Shown here: positions 22,375 to 32,722 of the stretch, piece by piece
How positions within the stretch are numbered: position 1 is the stretch's first letter
How the letters are laid out: each line of letters begins with the position of its first letter
Assembly (NCBI GenBank): GCA_003224145.1
Contig: QHYN01000199.1
Coordinates: 1-64,000 of the forward strand
Length of the DNA stretch: 64,000 nt
Source: Acidobacteriota bacterium
Lineage (GTDB): Bacteria > Acidobacteriota > Terriglobia > Acidiferrales > UBA7541
Direction: 5' to 3'
The notes under the pieces: generated by a model
What the model saw: only the letters and a program-made list of their open reading frames with translations
The model's database searches: none
What the model was told of the DNA's origin: nothing
Program-made: the position numbers and the translations under genes

Positions 22375-23424
22375 TTATCCGGCTAGTGGCAGGCCGCGCA
22401 CGTCCCAATCCAGCGTGAACAGAGCGGTGGTGGTGGCCAGAATCGCGCGCCCCGAGGGTTGCAGCGCCATGCCGACGAGTCCGGAACCACTCAGCGCGAG
22501 ATCGGCATGCGCCTGCGGCGTGATGCGCACGATGCCACGCTGGCCGCCGTAGGACGCGGCAACGTACAGATTCGCGTCGCGATCGAAGGCCAGGCCCTGA
22601 GGTCGGCCCAGCCCGCGGAAGAACACGCTCACCTCGCCGCCTTGCGTGATGCGGTACACCCGGTCGAAGCTGGAAGTCGTCGGCCCCGTCACGTACAGGT
22701 CGCCGTTCGGATGAAACGCCAGGTGATACGCCGCAACCGACGGTTCGAGCGTGGCAAAAACAAATATCTCTCGCTCCGGGCTGATCTTGAAAATCGTGCC
22801 GCTGCGGTCTCCGACGTACAGGTTTCCCGCCCGATCGAACGCAATGCCCGTGGCGACCCCCATGCCTTCGCTCCAGAGCTCGGCGCGGCCTTCCGGTGAA
22901 ACGCGATGGATGGCTCCGTCATTCCGGCAGGAGACGAAGAGATTCCCGGAGCGGTCGAGCGCCAGCCCACTGGGATTGATGAGCGAGGTGAGGAATGGCT
23001 TCACGTTGTAGTTTGCCGTGATTTTATAAAGGGAAACGGGAACCCGCTGCCCGCGCGGCCCGGAAAATGTCACGAATATATTTCCGTCGTGGTCCACCGC
23101 GGGATTCGCCACCGGATGCAAATTGTCGGCGATTTGTATCCCAATGTGCACCGGATGCGGCTGGCTTTCGTGGCCATTCGTGGCCACCCGTACCGTTCCC
23201 CCGGCCGCGCCTTCCGGAACCCGCGCAATCAGCCGGTTCTCGCTGGCCAGTGCCAGGCTGGCCTCCACGTCGCCAAAGTGCACTACCGGCCGCGCTTGTG
23301 CGCGCGAAATGAACCCGCGCCCATGAATGGTAATCTCCCCGCCGGGAATCGCGGCTGCGGGCGCAACTCTCTCAATGTGGGGAATGCCGTTCTTCTCTGG
23401 CGAGGACCCGAACCCGAATTTCAT
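22375..23424 (-). CDS. IPT/TIG and NHL-repeat beta-propeller protein
   Basis: [38 protein letters not shown]; repeated GLALDRSGNLFVS / GIAFDRAGNLYVG; ORF upstream of 23424 judged spurious. Confidence 0.82.
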   Translation of the reverse strand: MKFGFGSSPEKNGIPHIERVAPAAAIPGGEITIHGRGFISRAQARPVVHFGDVEASLALASENRLIARVPEGAAGGTVRVATNGHESQPHPVHIGIQIADNLHPVANPAVDHDGNIFVTFSGPRGQRVPVSLYKITANYNVKPFLTSLINPSGLALDRSGNLFVSCRNDGAIHRVSPEGRAELWSEGMGVATGIAFDRAGNLYVGDRSGTIFKISPEREIFVFATLEPSVAAYHLAFHPNGDLYVTGPTTSSFDRVYRITQGGEVSVFFRGLGRPQGLAFDRDANLYVAASYGGQRGIVRITPQAHADLALSGSGLVGMALQPSGRAILATTTALFTLDWDVRGLPLAG

Positions 23425-24137
23425 ACCCAACCAATATGCAGCGTCAAAAGGCCAAAGTGTAGCGCCACACGCAGCAGGATTGCAGCGTAGAGGCCCGCCA
23501 TCCAGTCGTCCGCCATGATCCCCCAGCCGCCGGGCAATTTCTCCAGCCGGCGGATGGGCCACGGCTTCCAGATGTCGAACACCCGGAAAAGTATAAAACC
23601 GAGCAGCAGGTATTTCCAGTTGGCGAAGCTCAAGGCGAAGAAAATGGCGTATTCGGAGAAGTCCAGATGTGCCGTCAAATGCGGGAGGGCAATGGGAATC
23701 AGCGGCAGCAGTAGCGTCAGATGCTGGCCCGCTACCTCGTCGATGACCACGTGCTGCGGATCCTCGATCCCTCCATAGGAAGCCACCCGCGATGCACTCC
23801 ATACCCCGAGCGTGACAAGGATGACGAGCAGCGCTCCGGCAATCAGCAGCGGCAGAGCCATGGTCACGTTGTGAATGTCTGTCCCCGGCGCCCCAAACAG
23901 ATTCTCTCTTAGCATCGCATCCGCCAACGGATGCATCGAAAACACATCTCCAAGAGACTTCGGGTGGAGAAAAAAGACCGCAGAGAGAAATGCCGTCACC
24001 ACGCCGGCCAGCGATCCGAAGGTCCCTGGCGCTCTGGGAATGTAACCGATCCCCAGTGCCGTCGCGATGGCCAGTGCAAGTCTCGGTTTCTTGCGCGGCG
24101 GTTCCACGGCGCACGCGCTGCTACTCTTCGTTGTCAT
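23421..24137 (-). CDS. pgpA: phosphatidylglycerophosphatase A
   Basis: [73 protein letters not shown]. Confidence 0.93.
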   Translation of the reverse strand: MTTKSSSACAVEPPRKKPRLALAIATALGIGYIPRAPGTFGSLAGVVTAFLSAVFFLHPKSLGDVFSMHPLADAMLRENLFGAPGTDIHNVTMALPLLIAGALLVILVTLGVWSASRVASYGGIEDPQHVVIDEVAGQHLTLLLPLIPIALPHLTAHLDFSEYAIFFALSFANWKYLLLGFILFRVFDIWKPWPIRRLEKLPGGWGIMADDWMAGLYAAILLRVALHFGLLTLHIGWV

Positions 24138-24339
24138 GCGGTTTGTCGGGATCGAGGAGCATGGTCTTGCGTTCGCCTTCGACACCTTCTTCTTCGTCGA
24201 AAATGGGTTCGGAAACCACGTACTTCTCGCTGGCCCAGTTGCCGAGATCCTGCATTCGGCAGCGCTCACTGCAAAACGGAAAATCCGCATGCACCGCCGC
24301 GTCGGTTTCAGTTTTGCAAATTGGGCATTTGTGCTTCAT
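24121..24339 (-). CDS. yacG: YacG-type zinc-binding protein
   Basis: 72 aa; CPICKTETD...[26 protein letters not shown]. Confidence 0.88.
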   Translation of the reverse strand: MKHKCPICKTETDAAVHADFPFCSERCRMQDLGNWASEKYVVSEPIFDEEEGVEGERKTMLLDPDKPHDNEE

Positions 24340-24452
24340 GCGAACGATTCTTCTTCTCCGTGCCCTCTGTGTTAAGAAATCCTCAAAACAAGGTTCGACA
24401 CCCTAAGCCATGCGCGCTCACATGGAATCACTCTTCGATCGGAAAGTATAGC

Positions 24453-25925
24453 CTACCCTAACACGCGCAGCGGTGCGCCGGTGGCGATGCGATGCAGTTT
24501 TTCAGAGAGCGGAACCGGCGGAGCAGCCGGGATGGCATGGTCAATACTTCTCGCGGGCCGCGGCAGAATTTCCACCACCCGTCCAATTAGGTCGTACGCA
24601 TGGGACTTTGTTATCTCCACGCGCGCCACGTCCCCTGCCTCGGCAACTTCGCCGCCCGGCAACTCGATGTCCGTCAGGTACAGCTTCCCGTCAATTTCTG
24701 GTGCCATGCCTTCGAGCCGCGCTTCCCACACCAGCGGGTTGTCTTTCGACGGCCCTTCGATCAGCGCCGTGAAAGTCTCGTTCTTCGCGGCGCGATATTT
24801 CGCCCGCAAATTCTCCCGTGAGATTTTCTTCTGAATGGCCATCAATCGGTTGCGCCTATCTGCGATGGTCCCTGCGTCTACTTTCTCATCCAGCGCATAA
24901 CTTTCCGCATTGTCCACATCCGAGTATTCGAAGACGCCCATCCAGTCCAGCTTCGCGGCCTTCACGAAATCGCACAGCTCCTGGAAATCCGCCTCGGTTT
25001 CGCCCGGAAATCCCACGATGAACGAGGTCCGCAGCGACACCCCGGGAATGGTCGTGCGCATGCGTTCCAGCAAACGCAGGAAGGCCTCGCCGTTTGAGCC
25101 GCGTTTCATCCGTGCCAGCACGCTGCGGCTCGCGTGCTGCAGCGGCATGTCGATGTACTTTGCCAGCCGCGGATGCTCCGCAGTCGTATCCAGCAATTTC
25201 TGCGTCACGCGATTGGGGTATGCGTAAAGGAACCGCACCCAAAGCAGCTCTTCGATTTGCGCCAGTTTTGCCAGCAATTGCGCCAGCCCGTCCCGCAGCC
25301 CCAAATCCTCGCCGTACGAAGTTGTGTCCTGCCCGATCAACGTGATTTCCCGCGCGCCCACTCTAGCTAGATTCTCCGCCTCGCGCACGACCGATTCGAA
25401 TCGTCGGCTCCGGAATTTCCCTCGCAGCTCCGGAATGATGCAAAATGTACAAGGGTGATCGCAGCCTTCCGCGATCTTGATGTACGCAGCGTGTTTTGGC
25501 GTGGTTACGATGCGCGGCGTCAAATCGTGATACAGAAACGCGGGCGGCTGCGCGGGCAGCACTCGCAAATCGCCCTCCACCGCCTCTACGATTCGCTCCA
25601 CTTCGCCGGTGCCAACCACCGCATCCACTTCCGGTACTTGCTCCAGGATTTGCTCGCGGTAGCATTCCACCAGGCAGCCCGCCACGATCAGTTTTTTTGC
25701 CGCGCCGAATTTCTTGTGTTCCGCCATCTCCAGTATGGCGTCCACGGATTCCTTTTGCGCCGCTTCAATAAAGCTGCACGTGTTCACCACCAGCACTTCC
25801 GCTTCGTCCGCGCGCGGCGTCAGCTCGTAGCCTTCGCGCGCAAGAAACCCCATCATCACCTCGCTGTCCACGAGGTTCTTCGGGCACCCCAGACTCACAA
25901 ATCCAACCTTAGTTGTACGCTGCAA
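24453..25925 (-). CDS. rimO: ribosomal protein S12 methylthiotransferase
   Basis: VGFVSLGCPKNLVDSEVMMG; radical SAM CDHPCTFCIIPELRGKFRSR; C-terminal TRAM-like region. Confidence 0.97.
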   Translation of the reverse strand: MQRTTKVGFVSLGCPKNLVDSEVMMGFLAREGYELTPRADEAEVLVVNTCSFIEAAQKESVDAILEMAEHKKFGAAKKLIVAGCLVECYREQILEQVPEVDAVVGTGEVERIVEAVEGDLRVLPAQPPAFLYHDLTPRIVTTPKHAAYIKIAEGCDHPCTFCIIPELRGKFRSRRFESVVREAENLARVGAREITLIGQDTTSYGEDLGLRDGLAQLLAKLAQIEELLWVRFLYAYPNRVTQKLLDTTAEHPRLAKYIDMPLQHASRSVLARMKRGSNGEAFLRLLERMRTTIPGVSLRTSFIVGFPGETEADFQELCDFVKAAKLDWMGVFEYSDVDNAESYALDEKVDAGTIADRRNRLMAIQKKISRENLRAKYRAAKNETFTALIEGPSKDNPLVWEARLEGMAPEIDGKLYLTDIELPGGEVAEAGDVARVEITKSHAYDLIGRVVEILPRPARSIDHAIPAAPPVPLSEKLHRIATGAPLRVLG

Positions 25926-26083
25926 ATTTGCTCCTCTGCGTAATCCTTGATTCTAACATGGGCCTAAAACCGGGTTTCGTGTCATTCGTCAGGCCCGTGA
26001 ATAGCAGCGATTACAGTCCTGGCAATGTCGGATTAGGGCTGAATTCCGGTGGAGTTGAGAAGTGGTCTCTCCAACTAGCTGCT

Positions 26084-28768
26084 TCACTTCTGCCCTAGTG
26101 GCACGCGGCGCTTCAGCTCTTCAAACCAGTTGAGCACGACGTTGATTTGAGTCGGCGCCGCTTCGCCTGCCTCGCTGGGCTTGAGCATCAGGAAGCGCTG
26201 CCCATCGGGCGTCACGTCGTAGTTGGTGGTCGATACTGGCGTTGGCACGTACTCCCCCTCAAAGAGCAACCGTGGTTTCCCCGCAGTGAAACTGGGCTGC
26301 GTGACAACAGCCACAGCCATCATCTTGCTGCCGCTCCTATAGAACAGTTCCCTCCCGCTGGGGTTCCACGCAGGTTCCGTGCCCCCCTCCGTCGAGATTT
26401 GCAACTTCCCACCGGGGCCCGGATAGGGCTGCACGTAAACCTCGTAGCGGCCGGACTCATTCGAGATATAAACCAACCAGCGTCCGTCAGGCGAAAACCG
26501 CGGCACAGTTTCGTTGTACGCCGTTCGGAGAAAAGGCTCTGCCTTGCGATCGCTCAACCGTAGCACCCATATGTCGTAACCCGTCGTCGGACTGATTTCC
26601 ATGAACGCCAGCAGCTGACCGTCCGGGGACCAGGACATCGGCACCTGGGTGGACTGGCTGGTTGTCAATCGCTCCAGTCCGCCACTGCCGTCGGCCCGTT
26701 GCCAGCAAATGTTCGCCGACCCTTCCTTGTTGGATTGAAACGCTATCCGCTTGCCATCGGGCGTCCATACCGCATTGATGTTCGCATTGCCCTCAAACGT
26801 AAGTCGCGTCAACGTCTCCCGCGAGAGGTCATACAACCAGTCTTGCGACTCTTGTTCGGTGATCCCCGTGGCTATCTGTCGTCCGTCGGGGGAAATTCGC
26901 GGGAACAAATACGCATGCAGAGGGGCGGCCACGGGTTGCTCTTTGCCACCTCGATTGACCCACACCAGCCTGCGTTGGTCCACTTGAAAGCTCCCCGGAA
27001 CATAGACTAGCGATCCCCCGGCAGAAATGCTGAACTGTGCGGCCCCGCTTGTCGTGGATTGCCGGACGCCTTCGACCACAGGGACCGCTGTGCCCATGAC
27101 CGCGAGCCTCTGGGCATCGAACGGCACGGCCATCAGGTTTCCACCTTGCGCAAAAACCAAGTGGCCAGAGGACGCGTAGCGAGCGTGTGCTGCCCCTTTG
27201 ATCAGGTTCCGCCTTTCGCCTGTCTCGATTGATTGGATCGCGACCTGCGCGTTGGTCCAATTAAAGCTCGTCGGTGCAAAAGCAAAGAGCATGGCTTTGC
27301 CGCCGGGCAGGAAATCCGGCAGGCGGTGGCTGACCTCCCCTTTCTCGAGATGGGTCAGCGGTTGCGCCGCACCCCCTGCGTCAGTTACTTGCTGCACAGC
27401 CGATACTTGCATTGGTCCAAAAGCAATCATTCCCTGGCCGCTCCAACTGGCCCCACGCGGAATCATTGCATCGGCAAGCGTGACCACTGCTCCTCCGCTC
27501 ACCGACACTTTCTTCAACTTTTGGCCTGCAAAAAAACCCAGCCATTGACCGTCGGGCGAGAAGAAGGGATTGACGGCTCCTTCGGTGCCCGGAACGGGCC
27601 TGGCCTCCAGGCTATCCATCGCGCGCAGGTAAATCTGCTGGGCCCCGCTTTGGACGGCAACATAGGCGAGGAGAGTGCCGTCTGACGAAAGAGCCACGGC
27701 AGGTTGATCCAATCCCGCAAGCCTCTGGCCGGGCGGCAGGGCAATCATGGTGCGGGTAACAGGCCGTGCCGGTATGGGCTTCAGACTCCAGAACGCAAGG
27801 CCGGTGATGGCCGCTAGGACCAACGAGACAGTGCCCCACAGCGCGATTCCTCGCCACCGAGCGCGCATACTTTTTGCTTGAGCGGTCGAAGCCGACGTGG
27901 CTTCTGAACCGCCTTCCGCGATCCATTGCAATTCGCCGGCTAAGTCGGCTGCACTTTGCCACCGTTTTTCGGGCTCCTTAGCGACGCAGCGGCGTATCGC
28001 ATGTTCGAGGGCCGGCGGCGTCATCGGCTTGATCGTGCCGATGGGCGCGGGTTCTTTCTCCAGAATGGCCGAAGCCACGCTGAGCTGGCTTTTGCCTGGA
28101 AACGCGCGCTGGCCCGTGAGCATTTCGTACAGCACTGCGCCTAGCGAAAAAATGTCGCTGCGGCTGTCCAGTTCTTTGCCTTCAATCTGTTCGGGAGACA
28201 TGTACTGAAACGTCCCCACAATCGTTCCTTGTGCCGTCACCGGAGAATCCTGCGTCACGGCCGCTGTCAGCGTGGCCACGCTGGCCAGCAGCGCAGCTGG
28301 TTTGGCAAGGCCGAAGTCCAACAATTTCGCGCCGGTCGGCGTCAGCATGATGTTGCCCGGCTTCAGGTCGCGATGGACAACTCCGCTGCGATGCGCCTTG
28401 TCCAGCGCATCCGCGATTTGCATCCCGTACTTGAGCACCTGCTCCAGCGGCAGCGGTCCTTTCTCCAGCCGCTTCGCTAGCGTCTCCCCTTCCACGCACT
28501 CCATCACGAGATAATCGATGCCGTCCTGATTTCCCACATCGTGCAGCACGCAAATGTGAGGGTGATTCAAACTGGAAATGGTCTTCGCCTCGCGTTCGAA
28601 GCGTTGCTTGCGGACGGAATCATTCGAAAGTTGCGAAGGCAAAATCTTGATGGCCACGTCACGCTCCAGCCGTGTATCGCGTGCGCGATACACCTCGCCC
28701 ATCCCGCCCGCCCCCAGCGGCGACTGAATCTCATACGGCCCAAGTTTTGTGCCTGAAACGAGAGGCAT
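26084..28768 (-). CDS. Hanks-type Ser/Thr protein kinase with TM and C-terminal TolB/WD40-like propeller
   Basis: LGAGGMGEVYRARDTRLERDVAIKIL; HRDLKPGNIMLTPTGAKLLDFGLAKP; TM; repeated SPDGRxxxY blades. Confidence 0.95.
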   Translation of the reverse strand: MPLVSGTKLGPYEIQSPLGAGGMGEVYRARDTRLERDVAIKILPSQLSNDSVRKQRFEREAKTISSLNHPHICVLHDVGNQDGIDYLVMECVEGETLAKRLEKGPLPLEQVLKYGMQIADALDKAHRSGVVHRDLKPGNIMLTPTGAKLLDFGLAKPAALLASVATLTAAVTQDSPVTAQGTIVGTFQYMSPEQIEGKELDSRSDIFSLGAVLYEMLTGQRAFPGKSQLSVASAILEKEPAPIGTIKPMTPPALEHAIRRCVAKEPEKRWQSAADLAGELQWIAEGGSEATSASTAQAKSMRARWRGIALWGTVSLVLAAITGLAFWSLKPIPARPVTRTMIALPPGQRLAGLDQPAVALSSDGTLLAYVAVQSGAQQIYLRAMDSLEARPVPGTEGAVNPFFSPDGQWLGFFAGQKLKKVSVSGGAVVTLADAMIPRGASWSGQGMIAFGPMQVSAVQQVTDAGGAAQPLTHLEKGEVSHRLPDFLPGGKAMLFAFAPTSFNWTNAQVAIQSIETGERRNLIKGAAHARYASSGHLVFAQGGNLMAVPFDAQRLAVMGTAVPVVEGVRQSTTSGAAQFSISAGGSLVYVPGSFQVDQRRLVWVNRGGKEQPVAAPLHAYLFPRISPDGRQIATGITEQESQDWLYDLSRETLTRLTFEGNANINAVWTPDGKRIAFQSNKEGSANICWQRADGSGGLERLTTSQSTQVPMSWSPDGQLLAFMEISPTTGYDIWVLRLSDRKAEPFLRTAYNETVPRFSPDGRWLVYISNESGRYEVYVQPYPGPGGKLQISTEGGTEPAWNPSGRELFYRSGSKMMAVAVVTQPSFTAGKPRLLFEGEYVPTPVSTTNYDVTPDGQRFLMLKPSEAGEAAPTQINVVLNWFEELKRRVPLGQK

Positions 28769-28866
28769 GATTGGCCGCGATTATACTCCCGAGGAACCTG
28801 CGCACGGTACGTCCAACCCCGACTGTCGGAAGAAAGCCTGTTGGAATGTGCCCCTCACCTGGGGAC

Positions 28867-31110
28867 TTAGCGTGCGCGGAGAATCATTCGAATCTGGTCC
28901 AGCAATTGTCCCAGTTGCGTGGTATTGCAGGGCGCCTCGCCGAAGCGGGCGTGCGCGTAAAGCTGCGTAAATTCCCAGACTGCCGGAGCAAGCTGCGGCG
29001 AATGTACCGCTGCGGCGAATTCGAAAGGCGTTTGCGTCTCCGTCCGCACCAGGCCGCGCCGTGCCATCATCCGCAGCAGTTCGGCATACAGCCGCGAGGC
29101 AAGCTGCGGATCGGCGCGTACCGCTTTCGACGCGCGAATCCGCAGGAAGAGTCGAAATCGACGAAGCAGTTCCACCGGCACGTTGTACCGCAGCGCGACG
29201 AGCAACAGCACCAGCGCAGCCGGCAGCAGATAGCCCAGCGTGCCATGTTGAAATTGCCAGGCCTTCAGCCATCTCTTGCCGTTGCGTTGTTTGCGTTCGA
29301 ACCAGATCCGCGCTGCGTCTCCCCAATTCTTCGAGCTGCGCTGCAGGTTCTGCGCCAGCGCCACTTGGTGTGCGAAATCGTAGCCGATCACCCATTCATT
29401 CCAGGTCATCTCCATCCAGTCGACGTACATTCCGAGCCGCGTCAGAAAGCTGCTCCCGCTATCCGGGCCTGCGGGCGTGGGATCGAAGACCTGCCAGCCG
29501 ATTCCGGGGAAGTACGCTTCCACCCAGCTGTGCGCGTCGCTCGCGCGCACGATGTAATCTCCGCCCAGGTCGTTGTATTCCCCGGGAAGAAACCCGTTCA
29601 CTTCGCGCGAGGGAATGCCCAGCGTTCGAAGCATGATGGCCATGGCCGAAGCGAAGTACTCACAGTGTCCTGCGCGCGTTTCGAACAGGAAATGCGCCAG
29701 CGGATCATCACCTGGTTTTCCGGCCAGATTCAGCGTGTATGCGAATCGGCTTCGCAAGTAGTTCTGGATTCGAATGGCCTGATCGAATGGCGTCTGCGCG
29801 TTTTTGGTGATTTCGCGCGCCAGTTCCGGAATGCGCGGATCAAGCTCCGGCAATTGCAGATAGGTTGCGGCAATCTCTTCCGGATAATTTTTCGATGCCG
29901 CGCGTAATTTTGTCGTGTTGGCCGCCGGTAAACGCGAAACCCCTGCGTACCGCACGGCTGCGAAGTTTCGAAAAGGGTTGAAGAGGGAGTCCGTGGAGTC
30001 TTTCAGAATGTACGTTTGGCGCATGGCGTTGAAGGAATTCCCGGCTTCGCCCGTGAGATTTGCTTGGAGCGACAAAACTCTTCCCGGAACAAAAATCGCG
30101 TCCGTGGCAATCGGCTCGAGGAAGACGGTGTACCGCATCGTCTGCTCTGCCGCGCCTGTCTGCTGCGCCGCATCGCCCGTGTAAATCCAGCCGTCTGCGC
30201 CTGTCCGCAGCCTCTGCGGGTCGCGCGCGGAGGAACTCCAGCGCCTTCCGTCGAAAGTGGTCAGCGCGATGCCCCTCCAGCGTAGCAGATCGTACCCAAT
30301 CGGCTTTCCCGTTTCCACGCGCATGACCACCGCGGAATTTTTCTTAATCTCTCCGATCTGGCCCAGTTCGACATCCTCCGTGAAACCGGTCATCAGCGAC
30401 GGGCTGAAGCTGGCGCGCCCCAGGTATCCGGCGCTGAACCGCGGGAAAAAGAAGAAGAGCATCCCTCCGAGAAGAATGGCTCCCAGGGCCACGCTGAGCG
30501 CGGCAAGACTCAGCGCGCGATTGAGCTTGCGGTCTTTTTCCCGGTGCACCTGCGGAGCGGGCGAAACCGCGCCGGCGGCGCCGCGGCGCAATTCCATTCC
30601 GATGAATGTGGAGACCCCGAACAGGAGAAAAATGAAAAAAAGAATCAGAAAAGTCGTGTCCACAGTAAGAATTGCCGAAGCCAGAATCGCTGCAAACGAC
30701 AGCATGCTGAGAAAGAGGGCGTCGCGGTCATTCGAGGCACTGTAAAAGCGGACCAGCATGGCGAAGATCAAAAAATGCACCACTGCGAGAAGCAGGGCGT
30801 AAAGCGGCGGATTCGAAGAACTGCCGACAAAAAATCGCGAGAGAAACACCGCGTCCAGCGGGAAAAAGGCCAGATACGCAACCAGGCTCCAGGTGGCCCC
30901 GCGGTGGGAAAGTTCGGCGGACCGTCCGTGCCACCACCGGTAACCTTTGTACAGTGCGGCGAAGGGGGCAGCCAGGGAAGTGATCCAATCCAGCTTTCCG
31001 GTGCCCGCCAGCGTGACAATCGCAGTCAGAATGAGCAGCGAAAGCGAGGCGCGAAAGAAACGCTCGGCGGGCAACGCGGGTGCAGGCGGAGCTGCAACAG
31101 TCTCGGTCAT
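28867..31110 (-). CDS. DUF3488/transglutaminase-like domain membrane protein (TgpA-like)
   Basis: multi-TM N-terminus; TRAGHCEYFASAMAIMLRTLGIPSREVNGFLPGEYN...DAHSWVEAYFPGIGWQVFDPTP. Confidence 0.94.
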   Translation of the reverse strand: MTETVAAPPAPALPAERFFRASLSLLILTAIVTLAGTGKLDWITSLAAPFAALYKGYRWWHGRSAELSHRGATWSLVAYLAFFPLDAVFLSRFFVGSSSNPPLYALLLAVVHFLIFAMLVRFYSASNDRDALFLSMLSFAAILASAILTVDTTFLILFFIFLLFGVSTFIGMELRRGAAGAVSPAPQVHREKDRKLNRALSLAALSVALGAILLGGMLFFFFPRFSAGYLGRASFSPSLMTGFTEDVELGQIGEIKKNSAVVMRVETGKPIGYDLLRWRGIALTTFDGRRWSSSARDPQRLRTGADGWIYTGDAAQQTGAAEQTMRYTVFLEPIATDAIFVPGRVLSLQANLTGEAGNSFNAMRQTYILKDSTDSLFNPFRNFAAVRYAGVSRLPAANTTKLRAASKNYPEEIAATYLQLPELDPRIPELAREITKNAQTPFDQAIRIQNYLRSRFAYTLNLAGKPGDDPLAHFLFETRAGHCEYFASAMAIMLRTLGIPSREVNGFLPGEYNDLGGDYIVRASDAHSWVEAYFPGIGWQVFDPTPAGPDSGSSFLTRLGMYVDWMEMTWNEWVIGYDFAHQVALAQNLQRSSKNWGDAARIWFERKQRNGKRWLKAWQFQHGTLGYLLPAALVLLLVALRYNVPVELLRRFRLFLRIRASKAVRADPQLASRLYAELLRMMARRGLVRTETQTPFEFAAAVHSPQLAPAVWEFTQLYAHARFGEAPCNTTQLGQLLDQIRMILRAR

Positions 31111-31168
31111 GGTCGATTTTCTATCCTAGCATCCGCAGGCACTGCCGAAGCGACGCCGCGCCAAAGCT

Positions 31169-32719
31169 CTAACGAAAAGATAACTCTCTGCGTTTCTGTG
31201 AGACAGAAGAAACCGCTTCCAGTGCGGCGCGGGCGATTTTCCGCGTGAGATTGGAAACGGGGAGGACGGTGACTTCTTGCAACGGAACACGTTCCGCCCC
31301 CTTGATGCGAGGAAGTTTTTTTGTGTTGATGCGATAGGGCTGCACGGTGATGGCACGGTACGTTACGGTGTGGCGAATCTTACCGGCAGCAAAGAGACGC
31401 AGATTTCCATTCTGCTTCTTGGCGACAAGTTCCCCCAGAACGCTGCGCAATTTCGCGACGGAATCTCCGCTGACAGGAACTGTCGGGAAGTGCCACAGTC
31501 TGGAAACTGTTGCCGGAACGTAATCGGCGAGAGATTCGTTGTTTTGGTCTTCGGGCGGGGGAAGCAACAGGGTCCATCCGTTTTCATCCGCAAAGACAGC
31601 CGCGGCGAGATGGATTTCCACGGTGGCATGCTTCTTGCGTTTTTCGGGAAGGGATCCGGCGATGCCCAATTTGCAGCCTTCACAAAATTGCGCGACGGGA
31701 CAGATGAGGCATTGCGGCGATTTGGGAGTGCACCTTGTAGCGCCCAGTTCCATCATGGCCTGATTCCAATCGCCGGGTGATTCCGGATCAAGCAAAGAGT
31801 TCGCCATTTCCTGCAAACCCTGCCAGCGCTGCGATTCCCGGAGGTAGCCGCCAATCGTGCCGATGCGGGCGAGGACACGCGCGACGTTACCATCGAGCAC
31901 CGCCAGTTTTTCGCCGAACGCGATGCTCAAGACCGCAGGAGCGGTATAGTTTCCAATTCCTGGCAGTGCAAGAAGTTCTTCCAGGTTGGCTGGAAAGTTT
32001 CCGCCGTGACGCACAACAACTTGTTGCGCCGCTTTTTGCAGATTGCGCGCGCGGCCGTAGTAGCCGAGGCCGGACCACAGGCGCAGCACTTCGTTCTCCG
32101 GCGCCGTCGCGAGCGACTGAACATTGGGAAAGCGCTCGACGAAACGCTCGTAATACGGAATCACCACAGCAACACGCGTTTGCTGGAGCATGATTTCTGA
32201 GAGCCAGATGCGGTAAGGATCTTTTGTGCGGCGCCACGGCAGGTCGCGCCGGAATTGGCGAAACCAACCGAGCAGTTGTTCCCGGAATTCAGCGAGTTCG
32301 TGGCCTTTCAACATCGTGCGTGGGAATTCTCGCACAACTGTTCCCGTAAGACGAAAGACGAAAAGAGACTCCTTCTCACGGGAGTCGACAATCCCAAACT
32401 TTGCTGGCCGCTCTCGCCCGGGACCTGAAGTTACCCCCCAGCCACCGCTGATCGCCGGGATGATCCAAATCTCAGATCCGGCGGCGATGGGACTCGCAAG
32501 TCCACCGGTATAGCGGACATTCTCGTCCCCGATGAAAAGATTGACGTGTTCCCGGATTTGTCCTTGTTCCGTGGCCATGCGATCTCGGACGCGGGGATAG
32601 AGCTTCCACAACGCAGACAATGCGTCCGCCAAAGTAGCTGGTGACTGTTCGATCTCGATGGTATTGCGCCCATCGGTGAACTCACGCAAAGTCCCTGGAA
32701 TGTGAAACGTCACCGGCAC
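31169..32719 (-). CDS. mutY: MoaD/ThiS-like domain fused in frame to A/G-specific adenine glycosylase MutY
   Basis: GTG start; residues about 1-93 MoaD-like ending PAISGG; linker about 40 aa; MutY from about FREQLLGWFRQFRRDLPWRRTKDPYRIWLSEIMLQQT with 4Fe-4S C-x6-C-x2-C-x5-C. Confidence 0.85.
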   Translation of the reverse strand: MPVTFHIPGTLREFTDGRNTIEIEQSPATLADALSALWKLYPRVRDRMATEQGQIREHVNLFIGDENVRYTGGLASPIAAGSEIWIIPAISGGWGVTSGPGRERPAKFGIVDSREKESLFVFRLTGTVVREFPRTMLKGHELAEFREQLLGWFRQFRRDLPWRRTKDPYRIWLSEIMLQQTRVAVVIPYYERFVERFPNVQSLATAPENEVLRLWSGLGYYGRARNLQKAAQQVVVRHGGNFPANLEELLALPGIGNYTAPAVLSIAFGEKLAVLDGNVARVLARIGTIGGYLRESQRWQGLQEMANSLLDPESPGDWNQAMMELGATRCTPKSPQCLICPVAQFCEGCKLGIAGSLPEKRKKHATVEIHLAAAVFADENGWTLLLPPPEDQNNESLADYVPATVSRLWHFPTVPVSGDSVAKLRSVLGELVAKKQNGNLRLFAAGKIRHTVTYRAITVQPYRINTKKLPRIKGAERVPLQEVTVLPVSNLTRKIARAALEAVSSVSQKRRELSFR

Positions 32720-32722
32720 GGA

